The notes: a model not told the origin generated them from the letters alone. Counted from the first letter of the stretch, positions 1 through 8,839 are shown. The stretch is DNA of 20,327 nt from CAXBNB01 sp040151475 (GCF_040151475.1 NZ_JBDKWG010000073.1:1-20327), one strand, 5' to 3'. Made by a program: numbers and translations.

Positions 1-141
1 AGTCCGGTTTAGCGCAAAAACAGGAAAAAAAACCAAAACCAAAACCGTATTCGAAAAAGGGACGATCAAAATCTAATTTTAGGTTCTGAAAATTGAATTT
101 TTTACTCTCCTGATTATTGAAAGTCCGACAGACTCCTAGGT
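1..141 (+). mobile_element. Inner end of an insertion sequence (left copy)
   Basis: These 141 bases are repeated exactly, in inverted orientation, at 20187-20327. Two plus-strand frames look like the basic C-terminal tail of a transposase entering from the left: one stops at 74-76, the other (SGLAQKQEKKPKPKP..., Lys/Pro-rich) at 87-89. I cannot tell which frame is real. The stretch 122-134 (AGTCCGACAGACT) is a near-palindrome of the kind seen at IS termini, next to CCTAGG at 135-140. The sequence diverges from the right copy exactly after base 141. An IS is inferred from repetition, tail-like frames and the terminal palindrome; the transposase core lies outside the window, so the family is not assigned. 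Confidence 0.6.
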
Positions 142-637
142 ACATTCTTTTATTTATCAAAGCGTCAAAATCAGGATCCCAGTCTTCTTCTTCTTTTTTC
201 TTATACTTTGAAATTTGAGCACTTAATGATTCTAAATCACCAGAAATGGTCTTTATCCTTTTCCTAAGTTTTGCAAGAGTCAAGTATTCTTCCGAGCCAT
301 AATCATAATAATTGAAATTCTCATTTATATTTTCTTCAAAACATATTATCAGATTTTTTGTGCCAGAAATGATTTTCAGGAAAGCGCTCCAAACTTCATG
401 ATATTCAGTTCTTGAAGCCTGTAAGAATAGAGGTGTAGTCAAATACACAAGAACTGCATGAATTTCCTCATCATTAATTTTTTCTTCAAGCTCTCTGAAT
501 TTCTTGTTCCATGTTCTAGGCAGTTTTTTCAATAAGTCATATTGTACAGTTTCCACTGCTCGATCTTTAGAATAACCTAGCACACCGGTTGGTAGTGCGA
601 AATCCAATCTGCCAAAAATGTAAAGTTGTTTCTTCAT
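2..637 (-). CDS. Hypothetical protein, N-terminal part, running into the IS end
   Basis: An open frame starts at ATG 637-635, directly after an in-frame TGA, and stays open to the window edge (212 codons). The first 165 residues (starting MKKQLYIFGRLDFALPTG) are native. From codon 166 (bases 142-140) the frame is read through the IS end. The native part has two hydrophobic beta-strand-like runs (HAVLVYL around 60-66; NLIICFEE around 95-102) and a charged helix around 120-152 (KLRKRIK...KYKKKEEE) that could be a coiled coil. I do not recognise the family. The IS has probably cut off the C-terminal part, giving a dead gene or a chimeric protein with an IS-encoded tail rich in Phe and Gly. No promoter is obvious. 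Being a gene is fairly sure from length and composition; its function is unknown. Confidence 0.6.
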   Translation of the reverse strand, partial: MKKQLYIFGRLDFALPTGVLGYSKDRAVETVQYDLLKKLPRTWNKKFRELEEKINDEEIHAVLVYLTTPLFLQASRTEYHEVWSAFLKIISGTKNLIICFEENINENFNYYDYGSEEYLTLAKLRKRIKTISGDLESLSAQISKYKKKEEEDWDPDFDALINKRMYLGVCRTFNNQESKKFNFQNLKLDFDRPFFEYGFGFGFFSCFCAKPD

Positions 638-829
638 TCAGTGAATACAGACTAACGTCAGTTAAAGTACAATTTATTTCTTGATATAATACAATTTTTC
701 ATCAATTCCGCTGCTTTTAAACCATCTCCCTAAAGACGTTAGCTTATGAATTCAATTCGGAAAGGGGAAAATTGATACTTTTTTACCTCAATTTTCAGCC
801 CGAATCTCCCCAATTACCATAGATATCGT

Positions 830-899
830 ACAGCGGCTAAAAATTGTGGCATGGCTTTTTGCGTGAAAGCTTTAGGGGCCATGATTATTTGGACGCTGT
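830..899. repeat. Nested inverted repeat
   Basis: The outer arms are ACAGCG (830-835) and CGCTGT (894-899). The inner arms are CATGGC (850-855) and GCCATG (878-883). The palindrome AAAGCTTT (866-873) lies at the centre. The symmetric nesting suggests a folded single strand or RNA, or a remnant of a small repeat element. No function can be assigned. Confidence 0.4.
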
Positions 900-911
900 T
901 ATTGTTCATTT

Positions 912-938
912 AAATATCACGCACAGCGCGTGATATTT
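912..938. repeat. Perfect 11-bp stem-loop
   Basis: AAATATCACGC (912-922) pairs perfectly with GCGTGATATTT (928-938) around a 5-nt loop (ACAGC). There is no T-run directly after it on either strand, so it is not a typical terminator. It lies 12 bases after the nested repeat at 830-899 and may be part of the same element. Confidence 0.5.
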
Positions 939-1042
939 CCTCTATGTTTTTTTCAAATCTAATGAATTATTAATTTGATTTCTTCATTTTTACAGCACCA
1001 TCTGTTTTTCATGAAACACTATTTCAAAACGAGATACTCCTT

Positions 1043-1090
1043 GAAATAAAAAAAAGGCAGGATTCACTGATGAATCCTACCTTTACTTTT
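1043..1090 (-). terminator. Intrinsic terminator of the seven-gene minus-strand operon
   Basis: The arms are 1053-1066 and 1071-1084 (AGGATTCA core, one A/C mismatch), with a 4-nt loop. Read on the minus strand, the stem is followed by a long run of T (1055-1047). It lies just after the stop codon of the c-heme dehydrogenase gene (1107). The A/T-rich flanks could also let it stop plus-strand transcripts. Confidence 0.8.
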
Positions 1091-1106
1091 TTCTGTTCCA
1101 GAAATA

Positions 1107-4100
1107 TTACTTTTTGAACGGATGCTCTTTCAGCAGCTCTTCAGGAGAATAAAATCCTGTTTTATCCTTAATAGACGCCCTTACTTCTTTCACTTTGGCT
1201 GGTGTGATTACCGATGCTTTGTTGCCAAAGCTATTTCTTACATAGGTAAGAACAGCGGCCATTTTTTCATCGTCAAGCAATCCTCCGAACTGAGTCATTG
1301 GTACCTGACCGGGATATTTCTTGCCTTTCACTTCGATAGGCCCCATCAAACCCTGTAAGGTCAATTTGATCAATCGTTCCTCATCACCAACAGCCCATTC
1401 TGAACGGGAAAGTGGAGGAAAACCAGCGGCAGTCAATCCATTTCCGTCAGGTTGATGACAAGTACCACAAAATCCTTCTTCTGCATAGATCTCTTTTCCT
1501 TTTACAAATAGCTTTCTTTCATTTCCTTTCAAGTGAGTAACCACATCATCTTCCAAACTCGCTCCCACTTTATGTCCATTCAAGTGTGCTACTGCCACTT
1601 CATAAGGATTTTCCATCCAACTGTCCATAGGTTTTTTACCCACTTCCAAAACAATCGGCAACCCTGTTTCTTTGTCAAGCCATGAAGCAGCAACCAGGGC
1701 TTCCAGCCTTACACGAGGATGATCATCTTTGGCAGCCTGCATAAGCAACCCGGCCTGATCACTCAATTGGTGTCCTCCGTACCTCACTACTCTTACTGCA
1801 GCAGCACGTGCTCTGAAGTCTTTGGCCTGTAACAATTGGTTTACTAATTTTTCATCAATTTTATTAAGCCCCCATGTTACCCATAGTGCCTCCAATACAT
1901 TGTGCTCATAATTGGCATCATTCTTATCAAGATTATTCACCCATTTATCCAACTTAGAAAGTACTTCAGAAGCATCCCTGCCTCTTAATTCTCTTCTTGT
2001 TCTGTATCTGGTTCTGTATTCAGGGAGTTTCAAATTATCCAACAACTCGTCTATGCTCGCACCGGCTACCTTAGCAGGTTTCACCAATGGTCGTGACGGG
2101 TAAGTAATTCTATAAACCCTGCCATGAACATGGTCACGGAATGGATCTCTTGCGTTGTGCTGCATGTGTCCGATCAACACATTGTGCCAGTCAATCAGGT
2201 ACAACGATCCATCTGGAGCAAACTCCATATCTACAGGACGGAAATTTTTGTCATCTCCAACTATAAGGTCTTGTCTGTGTTTGGTTAAAAAACCGGATGT
2301 ATCTTCAACCATCTGATGTTGTTTTGTACCCAAAAAACCAATGGTGTTGTTGATCAACATATCACCCTGAACATCATCAGGAAAATGACGGCTTGATATA
2401 AACTCAAGACCTGAAGTAGGCCTTACACGATGGTCTTTTTCTATGATGTTTTCCGGGCTGGACATAGACACACCATAGCGAGACTTCACAGTTCCCGGCA
2501 GCATCCAGGTAACAGAAGGCCCTGAAGTATGTGCGAAAAAGTTTTGTCCCCATTCGTCAAAAGCTATACCCCATGGATTAGGAATAGAAAGCTGAGCTGT
2601 ACGTTCCAGATGGTGTCTTTGCGGGCTATATCGATAGAACCCACCATTTGTACCTCTTACAGTACCATAAGCAGTCTCTACATTGGTATGAAGGAATACT
2701 CCTTCTCCCATATAAATAGCTCCTGACGGGTCCGCACAAAATGCGCTAATGGCATGGTGCGTATCATGATCGTCAAAACCACTTAAAATTATTTCTTTAA
2801 CATCTGCTTTGTCGTCACCATCAGTATCCGTCAACAATATCAGATTGGTTCCCTGGGAAACATACACTCCTTCAGGTGCAAACTCGAACCCAATAGTAAG
2901 GTGTAAACTGTCTGCAAAAATCGTTTCTTTATCTGCTTTACCATCACCATCGGTATCTTCCAGTATGATCAATTTATCGTTCGGTTTGCTGTCTCCCGGT
3001 TTGTAATGTGGGTAACTAGGCATCACTGCCACCCAAAGTCGTCCTTTGTTATCAAAAGACAACTGAACGGGATTGGCTAAATCTGTAAATTCCTCTTCGG
3101 ATGCAAATAACTCTATCTTATAGCCGGGTGCTGCATGCAACTCATTCAAAGCATCGTCACCATACAGGTAATTGGGATCGCCATTTTTTCCACTTTGCTT
3201 ATAATTGGTCTCTACTGGTGGGAGTGTCTTAGTTTTTTGATCTTCTTTTGCTAAATCTACTTTTTTACCCTTCAGTGCTTCCCAGATAGCTTTATCCCTT
3301 ATGGCAGTCATTTGGCGGATTTTTTCAACCTCAGCAGGGTAGTTGGCTGGACCAAAAGGGTCATACCGTCTTCCGTAAGCGTGTACCCCGTTAGGGATTT
3401 TGTAATCATTGTGCCAAAACCAGTTTTTCTCATTCACTGCATTCAATACCAATTGACGGTTTTCTTCAGCCTTTGATTTTGTTTTACCAAAAACTTTATC
3501 AGCTAAAAGTGCAGCAAATTTCTTATACCCAAAATCATTCAACTGGAAGCCGTCCGCTGTTAAATCCTCTTCACTAGTGTCATACCATTCTTTAGTCGGA
3601 GCAAATGCGTCTAAAAACAATACATTATTATTCAATGCTGCCACTTCTTTCATTGCAGCAGTGTAAAGGGCTAAATTTACATTTTCCTTCTTGCCATCTG
3701 GCAAATCCATTTTTTGAGAAAGGTCTTCGAATGCAATGGGAGAAACCAAAGCTAATTTTGGAGCGGAAGTACCATTGTATTTTTGACTTAATGTGTGGTC
3801 GATAAAAGCCTGTAGTTCTCCTTTATAGTTTTCTAATCCCTCTGACCCTTCAAAAGATTCACTATATCCAAAAAACGCAACAATAATATCAGCTTCTAAC
3901 ATAGTAAGCCATTCGTCAGGAGTATCGAAGTGCCCTGTGCTCCCGGATTTTTCGGCTAACTCGGTCTGAAATTTTTCAGCTCCGGGAAATGCCCAGGGAG
4001 AATTCCGTGAAGAATGCGGCCTGAAACCAGGAGTATTTCCTCCGTCGCACATATTCCTGATGTAAAGCAAACTATCGGGATAGCGCAACTGCATTTCAGT

Positions 4101-4274
4101 TTCAAAATAACCAAAATTCATCATCCTTGACCCCAGATTATTCCCGATAAGAACTATATGAGAGTCTTTGTTGACTTTTATCGTATTGTCTGGCTCAGAG
4201 CACCCTGCGATAGCCAGTGCCATGCATAGCAACATGCAAATGTTGCCAAAGATTTTATTGTTCTTTACGTTCAT
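1107..4274 (-). CDS. PVC-type dehydrogenase lipoprotein: SGNH-like, beta-propeller, HEAT and cytochrome c
   Basis: The start is placed at ATG 4274, since this gives a lipoprotein signal peptide (hydrophobic run, lipobox AIAGC, Cys25); the longer frame to 4328 adds 18 poor residues. Domains in order (1055 aa): SGNH/GDSL-like about 38-265; sorbosone-dehydrogenase-like beta-propeller of the PVC-type 'membrane-bound dehydrogenase' family about 382-760, with two DxDxDG calcium-type loops (439-450 and about 482-490); a HEAT-like helical part; and a C-terminal cytochrome c with CGTCH at 936-940. It is likely an exported, membrane-anchored protein that oxidises a sugar or related alcohol and passes electrons to its heme. 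The SGNH part looks degenerate: block I reads GNNLGS instead of GDS, and the usual DxxH reads DGFQ, so hydrolysis is doubtful. It is the last gene of the operon, 128 bases after the preceding gene, and is followed by a terminator. Family is confident; substrate unknown. Confidence 0.88.
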   Translation of the reverse strand: MNVKNNKIFGNICMLLCMALAIAGCSEPDNTIKVNKDSHIVLIGNNLGSRMMNFGYFETEMQLRYPDSLLYIRNMCDGGNTPGFRPHSSRNSPWAFPGAEKFQTELAEKSGSTGHFDTPDEWLTMLEADIIVAFFGYSESFEGSEGLENYKGELQAFIDHTLSQKYNGTSAPKLALVSPIAFEDLSQKMDLPDGKKENVNLALYTAAMKEVAALNNNVLFLDAFAPTKEWYDTSEEDLTADGFQLNDFGYKKFAALLADKVFGKTKSKAEENRQLVLNAVNEKNWFWHNDYKIPNGVHAYGRRYDPFGPANYPAEVEKIRQMTAIRDKAIWEALKGKKVDLAKEDQKTKTLPPVETNYKQSGKNGDPNYLYGDDALNELHAAPGYKIELFASEEEFTDLANPVQLSFDNKGRLWVAVMPSYPHYKPGDSKPNDKLIILEDTDGDGKADKETIFADSLHLTIGFEFAPEGVYVSQGTNLILLTDTDGDDKADVKEIILSGFDDHDTHHAISAFCADPSGAIYMGEGVFLHTNVETAYGTVRGTNGGFYRYSPQRHHLERTAQLSIPNPWGIAFDEWGQNFFAHTSGPSVTWMLPGTVKSRYGVSMSSPENIIEKDHRVRPTSGLEFISSRHFPDDVQGDMLINNTIGFLGTKQHQMVEDTSGFLTKHRQDLIVGDDKNFRPVDMEFAPDGSLYLIDWHNVLIGHMQHNARDPFRDHVHGRVYRITYPSRPLVKPAKVAGASIDELLDNLKLPEYRTRYRTRRELRGRDASEVLSKLDKWVNNLDKNDANYEHNVLEALWVTWGLNKIDEKLVNQLLQAKDFRARAAAVRVVRYGGHQLSDQAGLLMQAAKDDHPRVRLEALVAASWLDKETGLPIVLEVGKKPMDSWMENPYEVAVAHLNGHKVGASLEDDVVTHLKGNERKLFVKGKEIYAEEGFCGTCHQPDGNGLTAAGFPPLSRSEWAVGDEERLIKLTLQGLMGPIEVKGKKYPGQVPMTQFGGLLDDEKMAAVLTYVRNSFGNKASVITPAKVKEVRASIKDKTGFYSPEELLKEHPFKK

Positions 4275-4402
4275 AATGAGGTTGGTAAAAGATTTGGTTG
4301 TAATTAAACTTATGTAGGAATACTCCATAGCTAAAAGGTGACGGTTAACGTTTCCGCAAAAAAGAAGCCACTTTTGATTTAGTTTTTGAAAAATCCATTT
4401 CC

Positions 4403-5371
4403 TTAAAAATTAACATGAATGCCCTCATCAACAGATCGCTCACAGGCTTCAATAATATGCTGACAAGTGATCGCATCTTCCAAAGTGGACAATGGTGCTT
4501 CTCCATGGCGCAATACATTATCAATAAAATGTGTTGCTGTATTTTTAATAGATTCAGGATAGCAATGATAGGTCTGTGAATGAGCTCCATTTCTTTCATT
4601 GATCACCCAGTCTCTGTAACTGTAACGTGTGCTTCCTTTGGTGCCAATCACCTTGATCATACACGTCCAGGGGTCACCTGAATGGTCGTCATTGGCAAAA
4701 CTGGCACACAAGTGGCTCAATGTACCATTCTGCATCACCATATTCGCCATGGCTACATTTTCCTGAGGGGCAATGGTGGCATCTACAGTGTTTTTAAAGC
4801 ATGATATTATTTTAGGCTGACCTGCCAGATACAACATGGTATATGAATGATGGGTCAGAATCTGCCTGATCACACCTGGATACCTCGCCCTTATTTCATC
4901 AGAATGATGAATATTGTACATCATGTAAAACTGAGTAATATCTCCAAGCTGTCCATTTTGGATCATGGCTCTGGTTCGTTTAATACCCGTTTCGTAAATG
5001 TAATTGTGCACAGGCATGCATTTCACTCCTGCTTTTTTAACTGCTTCCTCCATTTTTGCTAATTCTGCTATGTTAGAAGCAGCTGGTTTTTCCACTAAAA
5101 TATGTTTCCCGGCAGCCGCAGCACGCAATGTATATTCACAATGAGTTTCCATATTTGTCAATATGAAAACAGCATCTATCTGCGGATCATTGAACAATTC
5201 ATCTTCTGAAAGGTAGGTTTTACAACCATACTTAGCTGCCTTTAGCTTTCCTTTTTCAGCAGTTCTGTTCCAAAGGCCAACAAGTTCTGCACCGGGAAGC
5301 CCATTGATGGCCTCAGCATGCAAATCTGCTACATCTCCCGATCCGAGTAATCCTATCCCTATTGTTTTCAT
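4403..5371 (-). CDS. Gfo/Idh/MocA family oxidoreductase (first of two)
   Basis: This 322-residue protein has an N-terminal Rossmann fold (LLGSGDVADLH at 8-18) and the family's EKP motif at 94-96, which sits at the NAD(P)/substrate boundary. A His-rich helix around 172 (LTHHSYTMLYLAG) takes the place of the usual Gly-Asp-x-x-x-His segment, so the active site differs from that of the 384-residue family member encoded at 8764-7610. Members oxidise or reduce hydroxyl groups on sugars, cyclitols and glycosides, often via 3-keto intermediates. Its ATG is 2 bases after the stop of the SDR gene, implying translational coupling. It is probably cytoplasmic, as no signal peptide is seen. The substrate cannot be read from sequence. 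Confidence 0.88.
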   Translation of the reverse strand: MKTIGIGLLGSGDVADLHAEAINGLPGAELVGLWNRTAEKGKLKAAKYGCKTYLSEDELFNDPQIDAVFILTNMETHCEYTLRAAAAGKHILVEKPAASNIAELAKMEEAVKKAGVKCMPVHNYIYETGIKRTRAMIQNGQLGDITQFYMMYNIHHSDEIRARYPGVIRQILTHHSYTMLYLAGQPKIISCFKNTVDATIAPQENVAMANMVMQNGTLSHLCASFANDDHSGDPWTCMIKVIGTKGSTRYSYRDWVINERNGAHSQTYHCYPESIKNTATHFIDNVLRHGEAPLSTLEDAITCQHIIEACERSVDEGIHVNF

Positions 5372-5373
5372 AT

Positions 5374-6387
5374 TTATAAAATTGGATATTCCAACACTCC
5401 TTTTTCTGCCATATCTCTAAACTCTACCAAAGAACGAAATACTCCTTCTTCAATGGTAGTCAATGGCAAGTCCTTAAATGTCTTATTGATTTTTTCGTGA
5501 CTTAAATCAGACACAAATAAATTAGGATCAGCACCTTCTGCAATTGACAGTTGTGCATATTCTCCCATGTCCAGTTTTTCCGATTGTTCTTTTACGATTT
5601 GCAAAAAATCAGTGATACCAATGGTTTCTCCTTTGATGTTGAATGCACCAAAACCTTCAAAATCCTGCAATGTACAGGCAGCAAACTGTGCTCCCACATC
5701 TTCCACAAAATGATAATTTTCACGACCCTGATATGGCATTTCAAATGGCATTACTTCTCCTTTTACAGCACCCTGAGCTATTGCTTTTAAGGCGTTGGTC
5801 GGAGCAGATGTTTTTCCCCTGTCTCTTCCTTTACCATAAGTAGTGTTCAACCTCAAACAAACCGTTGGTACTTTGGAGTTGTCATGAAACAAACGGGCAA
5901 GGTGCTCTCCGGCCAACTTCCAAATCCCATAGTGGTTAGGAGGAGCCAGTTGTGCATCTTCGGTAATTCCCGGATTTGGATACATTGACCTCATGCCATA
6001 AACTGCAGCAGAACTTGCAAACACGAACTTTTTAAGATCTGGTAATTTTTCTGCCACATCAAACAAAGCCATGGTACCTCCGGTATTGATTTCCATACCC
6101 CTTACATGGTAGGCTGAACAGTCCGGGCTTTGATAAGCTCCCAAATGAATGATATGAGTAGGATTAACTCTTGTAATTACTTCTTCAATCGCATCATAAT
6201 CTGCTACATCGAGTGTAACAAATTCTACTCTGGGATCTAAATCCTCTCCAAGCCACAGTTTTAATGGCTCAAGGTTTGTAGAACGAGTTGCAACTACTAT
6301 TTTCTCAACTTCCGGCGATTGTAACAACTTGTAAATGGTAACGGAACCAATACACCCTGTTCCACCAGTAATAAATATCGTTGACAT
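5374..6387 (-). CDS. NAD-dependent epimerase/dehydratase (extended SDR)
   Basis: This 337-residue extended short-chain dehydrogenase has the cofactor glycine motif GGTGCIG at 8-14 (G8, G11, G14), a catalytic Ser in the segment ASSAAVYG (around 125-126), and YxxxK at Tyr153/Lys157. The family covers UDP-sugar 4-epimerases, uronate dehydrogenases and four-carbon acid-sugar dehydrogenases of the DenD type. The context of other sugar dehydrogenases and no glycosyltransferases favours a catabolic sugar or sugar-acid dehydrogenase over nucleotide-sugar biosynthesis. It is spaced 55 bases from the MDR gene before it and 2 bases from the Gfo/Idh/MocA gene after it, in one operon. Confidence 0.85.
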   Translation of the reverse strand: MSTIFITGGTGCIGSVTIYKLLQSPEVEKIVVATRSTNLEPLKLWLGEDLDPRVEFVTLDVADYDAIEEVITRVNPTHIIHLGAYQSPDCSAYHVRGMEINTGGTMALFDVAEKLPDLKKFVFASSAAVYGMRSMYPNPGITEDAQLAPPNHYGIWKLAGEHLARLFHDNSKVPTVCLRLNTTYGKGRDRGKTSAPTNALKAIAQGAVKGEVMPFEMPYQGRENYHFVEDVGAQFAACTLQDFEGFGAFNIKGETIGITDFLQIVKEQSEKLDMGEYAQLSIAEGADPNLFVSDLSHEKINKTFKDLPLTTIEEGVFRSLVEFRDMAEKGVLEYPIL

Positions 6388-6442
6388 TAAATTTTGTTTT
6401 TGTATAAACTAATAAGTTTTGTAAAATAAATGAGCGGATGAA

Positions 6443-7555
6443 TTAATTCATTTTCACAACTGCTTTGACATTGTTTGCCTTGATAGAATCTTCGAAAGCC
6501 TGTGAAATATCATCAAACTCATAAATATTCGTGTAGTGCTCTGCCGGAAATACACCAGTTATCATCAATTTTTGAGCAACCATATAGTCTTCTCTACATG
6601 ATCCCATGGATCCCCTCATATTCAGAGAAGTTCTGGTCAGGTGTGTAGCATTAATGGCAACTTCCTTAGGATAAGTAGCAATCACACAAATATCTCCTTC
6701 TGGCCTAACCACATCGATTGCCTCCGTTAACACCTGAGGTACACCTGAACATTCAATCAATAAATCGACTTTTCCTTTGGTACCAAAAGGCACGCCATTT
6801 TGGTCTGTTACTCCTGTAGCTAATTGAGCTGTAAGTGAATTTTCCGGAGAAACGATGATCGGAATAAAACCACGCTCCGTAGCACTTTTCATACGAATGT
6901 TTCGGTCGTGCTCAATACCAGTAATGGCTACTCGTGCTCCGGCAGCTTTAGCCAACTCAGCCGACATCAAACCAATAATACCACATCCTGTAACTACTAC
7001 ATCCTGTCCCGGCTTGATATTGCACTTATTATGCAAAGCATTGACCACCACGGATAACGGTTCTACGAGCGCACCTTGCTCAGGAGTCAACCCTTTCATA
7101 AAAGCAACTACACGATCCGACTCCAATACTACTTTCTGGCCAAAACCACCATTTCTGTGAAAACCTATGATCTGTTTTGAAGGACATAAGTTCCACTTGG
7201 CTACACTACATGCAGGGCAATCTTCATCCTGACATCCCAACATAGCCAACGGAGTAAATATATCACCTACTTTCAGATCGCCATGATCGCCGGGCCCTAA
7301 CTCCAATACTTCAGCACTAAACTCGTGACCAATTACTCTTGGCCTTTCTACCCAATCAAAATTGGATTTTCCCAGCGAAGCACTGTTATCAGAACCACAA
7401 ATACCGGTATATAAAGTTTTCGCCAATATCTCCCCTTCTTTCAATGCAGGTATTTCCATGTCTATCACCGACGTATTGCGCATAAGCGCTCCCTCTGAAT
7501 TGGGAGTGATTTTTTCCCTTCCATGAAGACAAAAGCCTTTTATTGATTCACTCAT
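6443..7555 (-). CDS. Zinc-dependent alcohol/polyol dehydrogenase (MDR family)
   Basis: This 370-residue medium-chain dehydrogenase has catalytic zinc ligands Cys53 (GICGSD), His77-Glu78 (GHE) and probably Glu165. A structural zinc site is formed by Cys108, Cys113, Cys116 and Cys124. The Rossmann glycine motif is GCGIIG at 190-195. It resembles threonine/sorbitol/glucose dehydrogenase-type members and should oxidise a secondary hydroxyl of a polyol or sugar with NAD(P). ATG at 7555 is the only sensible start. It is encoded between the Gfo/Idh/MocA gene (54-base gap) and the SDR gene (55-base gap). The substrate is not determined. Confidence 0.88.
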   Translation of the reverse strand: MSESIKGFCLHGREKITPNSEGALMRNTSVIDMEIPALKEGEILAKTLYTGICGSDNSASLGKSNFDWVERPRVIGHEFSAEVLELGPGDHGDLKVGDIFTPLAMLGCQDEDCPACSVAKWNLCPSKQIIGFHRNGGFGQKVVLESDRVVAFMKGLTPEQGALVEPLSVVVNALHNKCNIKPGQDVVVTGCGIIGLMSAELAKAAGARVAITGIEHDRNIRMKSATERGFIPIIVSPENSLTAQLATGVTDQNGVPFGTKGKVDLLIECSGVPQVLTEAIDVVRPEGDICVIATYPKEVAINATHLTRTSLNMRGSMGSCREDYMVAQKLMITGVFPAEHYTNIYEFDDISQAFEDSIKANNVKAVVKMN

Positions 7556-7609
7556 TGTATCTTTATTTATTTTTTATTTTTCTAATTCGCTGTATAAACT
7601 ATCTCTCCC

Positions 7610-8764
7610 CTACCATTTCACACCAGTATCTTTCCAGCTTTTGTCTGCTGCAGAATTCAACACAGCTTCACAAACTTTTTGAGTTTCTTGCGCTTCTTTG
7701 AATGTAGGAGAGCATGGTTTTCCTGTTTCCAGGCTTTTCAGAAAATCAGCAGCCTGATGAACAAATGTATGCTCATATCCTATGGACAAACCGGGCACCC
7801 ACCACTTATCCATATAAGGATGGTCTCCATCTGTTACATGAATAGACCTCCAACCACGAACTTCAGATTCATCTGCATGGTCAAAAAATTCCAAACGATT
7901 GAGGTCATGCAAATCCCAACGGATTGAAGCATGCTCACCATTTATTTCAAATGTATAAAGTGCCTTGTGTCCACGTGCATATCTGGTAGATTCAAACAAT
8001 CCCAGAGATCCATTATCGAAATGACAATGAAATAAACATGCATCGTCGATACCTACTTTCTGTACTTCGCCCGTACCTGTATGTACTCTTTCTTTGATGA
8101 AAGTCTCAGTCATGGCCGACACATCCTTTATGCCTCCATTCAACCACATAGCAGTATCAATACAATGTGCCAGCAGGTCTCCTGTAACTCCAGACCCGGC
8201 AGCATCGTTATCCAATCTCCATAATGCCTCCCCTCCTTGTGGAAGTTCAGGGCTTATTGTCCAATCTTGAAGGAAATTTGCTCTATAGTGAAATATTTTA
8301 CCAAGTTTTCCCGAATCAATTATTTTCTTGGCAAGTGTTACAGCAGGTACTCTCCTGTAGTTATACCACACGGTATTTTTAACTCCTGCTTTTTCCACAG
8401 CATCGACCATAGGTTGCGCTTCTGCAACTGTACGGGCAAGTGGTTTTTCACAAAGTATCATTTTACCAGCCTCTGCTGCTGCTATGGCTATCTCCGCATG
8501 CATATTGTTGGGAGTACAGATGTCTATGGCATCAATATCCTTACGGGCGATCATTGCTTTCCAGTCCGTTTCCACAGACTCATAGCCCCACTGATCTGCA
8601 AAAGCCTGCACCCTCTCTTTATTTCTGGCACAAACAGCTTTTAACACTGGACGCCACTCCAGTTCCGGGAAAAAATCTCCTACTCTTTTGTATGCATTTG
8701 AATGCGTACGTCCCATAAATCCGTACCCAATCAAACCTATTCTTAACTCTTTTTTGTTTGACAT
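7610..8764 (-). CDS. Gfo/Idh/MocA family oxidoreductase (second, 384 aa)
   Basis: The N-terminal Rossmann motif is GLIGYGFMGRTH (10-21). The EKP motif is at 106-108, followed by LARTVAEA. The family's Asp-x-x-x-His segment is intact (GDLLAHCIDTAMWL, Asp196 and His200). The length and layout fit inositol 2-dehydrogenase or glycoside 3-dehydrogenase-like members such as levoglucosan dehydrogenase; I would not pick one. It is cytoplasmic and NAD(P)-dependent. A hairpin with a T-rich tail (8803-8839) lies in the 91-base gap before this gene, so part of the transcription may stop before it. Family certain, substrate unknown. Confidence 0.9.
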   Translation of the reverse strand: MSNKKELRIGLIGYGFMGRTHSNAYKRVGDFFPELEWRPVLKAVCARNKERVQAFADQWGYESVETDWKAMIARKDIDAIDICTPNNMHAEIAIAAAEAGKMILCEKPLARTVAEAQPMVDAVEKAGVKNTVWYNYRRVPAVTLAKKIIDSGKLGKIFHYRANFLQDWTISPELPQGGEALWRLDNDAAGSGVTGDLLAHCIDTAMWLNGGIKDVSAMTETFIKERVHTGTGEVQKVGIDDACLFHCHFDNGSLGLFESTRYARGHKALYTFEINGEHASIRWDLHDLNRLEFFDHADESEVRGWRSIHVTDGDHPYMDKWWVPGLSIGYEHTFVHQAADFLKSLETGKPCSPTFKEAQETQKVCEAVLNSAADKSWKDTGVKW

Positions 8765-8794
8765 GTTTCCAAAATCTTATTTGTACAATTGTTT

Positions 8795-8839
8795 TTTTAT
8801 TAAAAGGTAAAGTCCTTTCATACAGAATACTTTACCTTT
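8795..8839 (-). terminator. Hairpin with T-rich tail inside the operon
   Basis: The arms AAAGGTAAAGT (8803-8813) and ACTTTACCTTT (8829-8839) are perfectly complementary over 11 bp. On the minus strand the stem is followed by T-rich sequence (8806-8799) and then an A-run. It follows the stop of the sugar isomerase gene at 8856. It could be a partial terminator separating the first two genes (ThuA, isomerase) from the dehydrogenases, or it could protect the 3' end of a processed mRNA. Confidence 0.6.

Larger units (their letters stand above)
638..1042. other. Non-coding, palindrome-rich intergenic region
   Basis: No convincing gene is seen here. The stretch between the hypothetical gene and the terminator of the large dehydrogenase operon holds two palindromic structures (830-899 and 912-938, listed separately) and a loose inverted pair CTAACGTC (652-659) / GACGTTAG (735-742). 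Confidence 0.5.

Noticed and set aside
652..742. CTAACGTC/GACGTTAG pair resembling an integron attC site.
   Set aside because: The bases do not fit the RYYYAAC/GTTRRRY core sites, there is no integrase, and no other site of the kind is present.
773..794. Possible third copy of the regulatory box (TGATACTTTTTT shared).
   Set aside because: Only about 12 bases match without a break; the CTTTAGTAA half is missing and no TAnnTTTG lies at the right distance on the minus strand.
4345..4599. Separate small gene on the minus strand overlapping the first Gfo/Idh/MocA gene.
   Set aside because: It overlaps a clear family member in another frame and its translation shows no domain, signal or start context.
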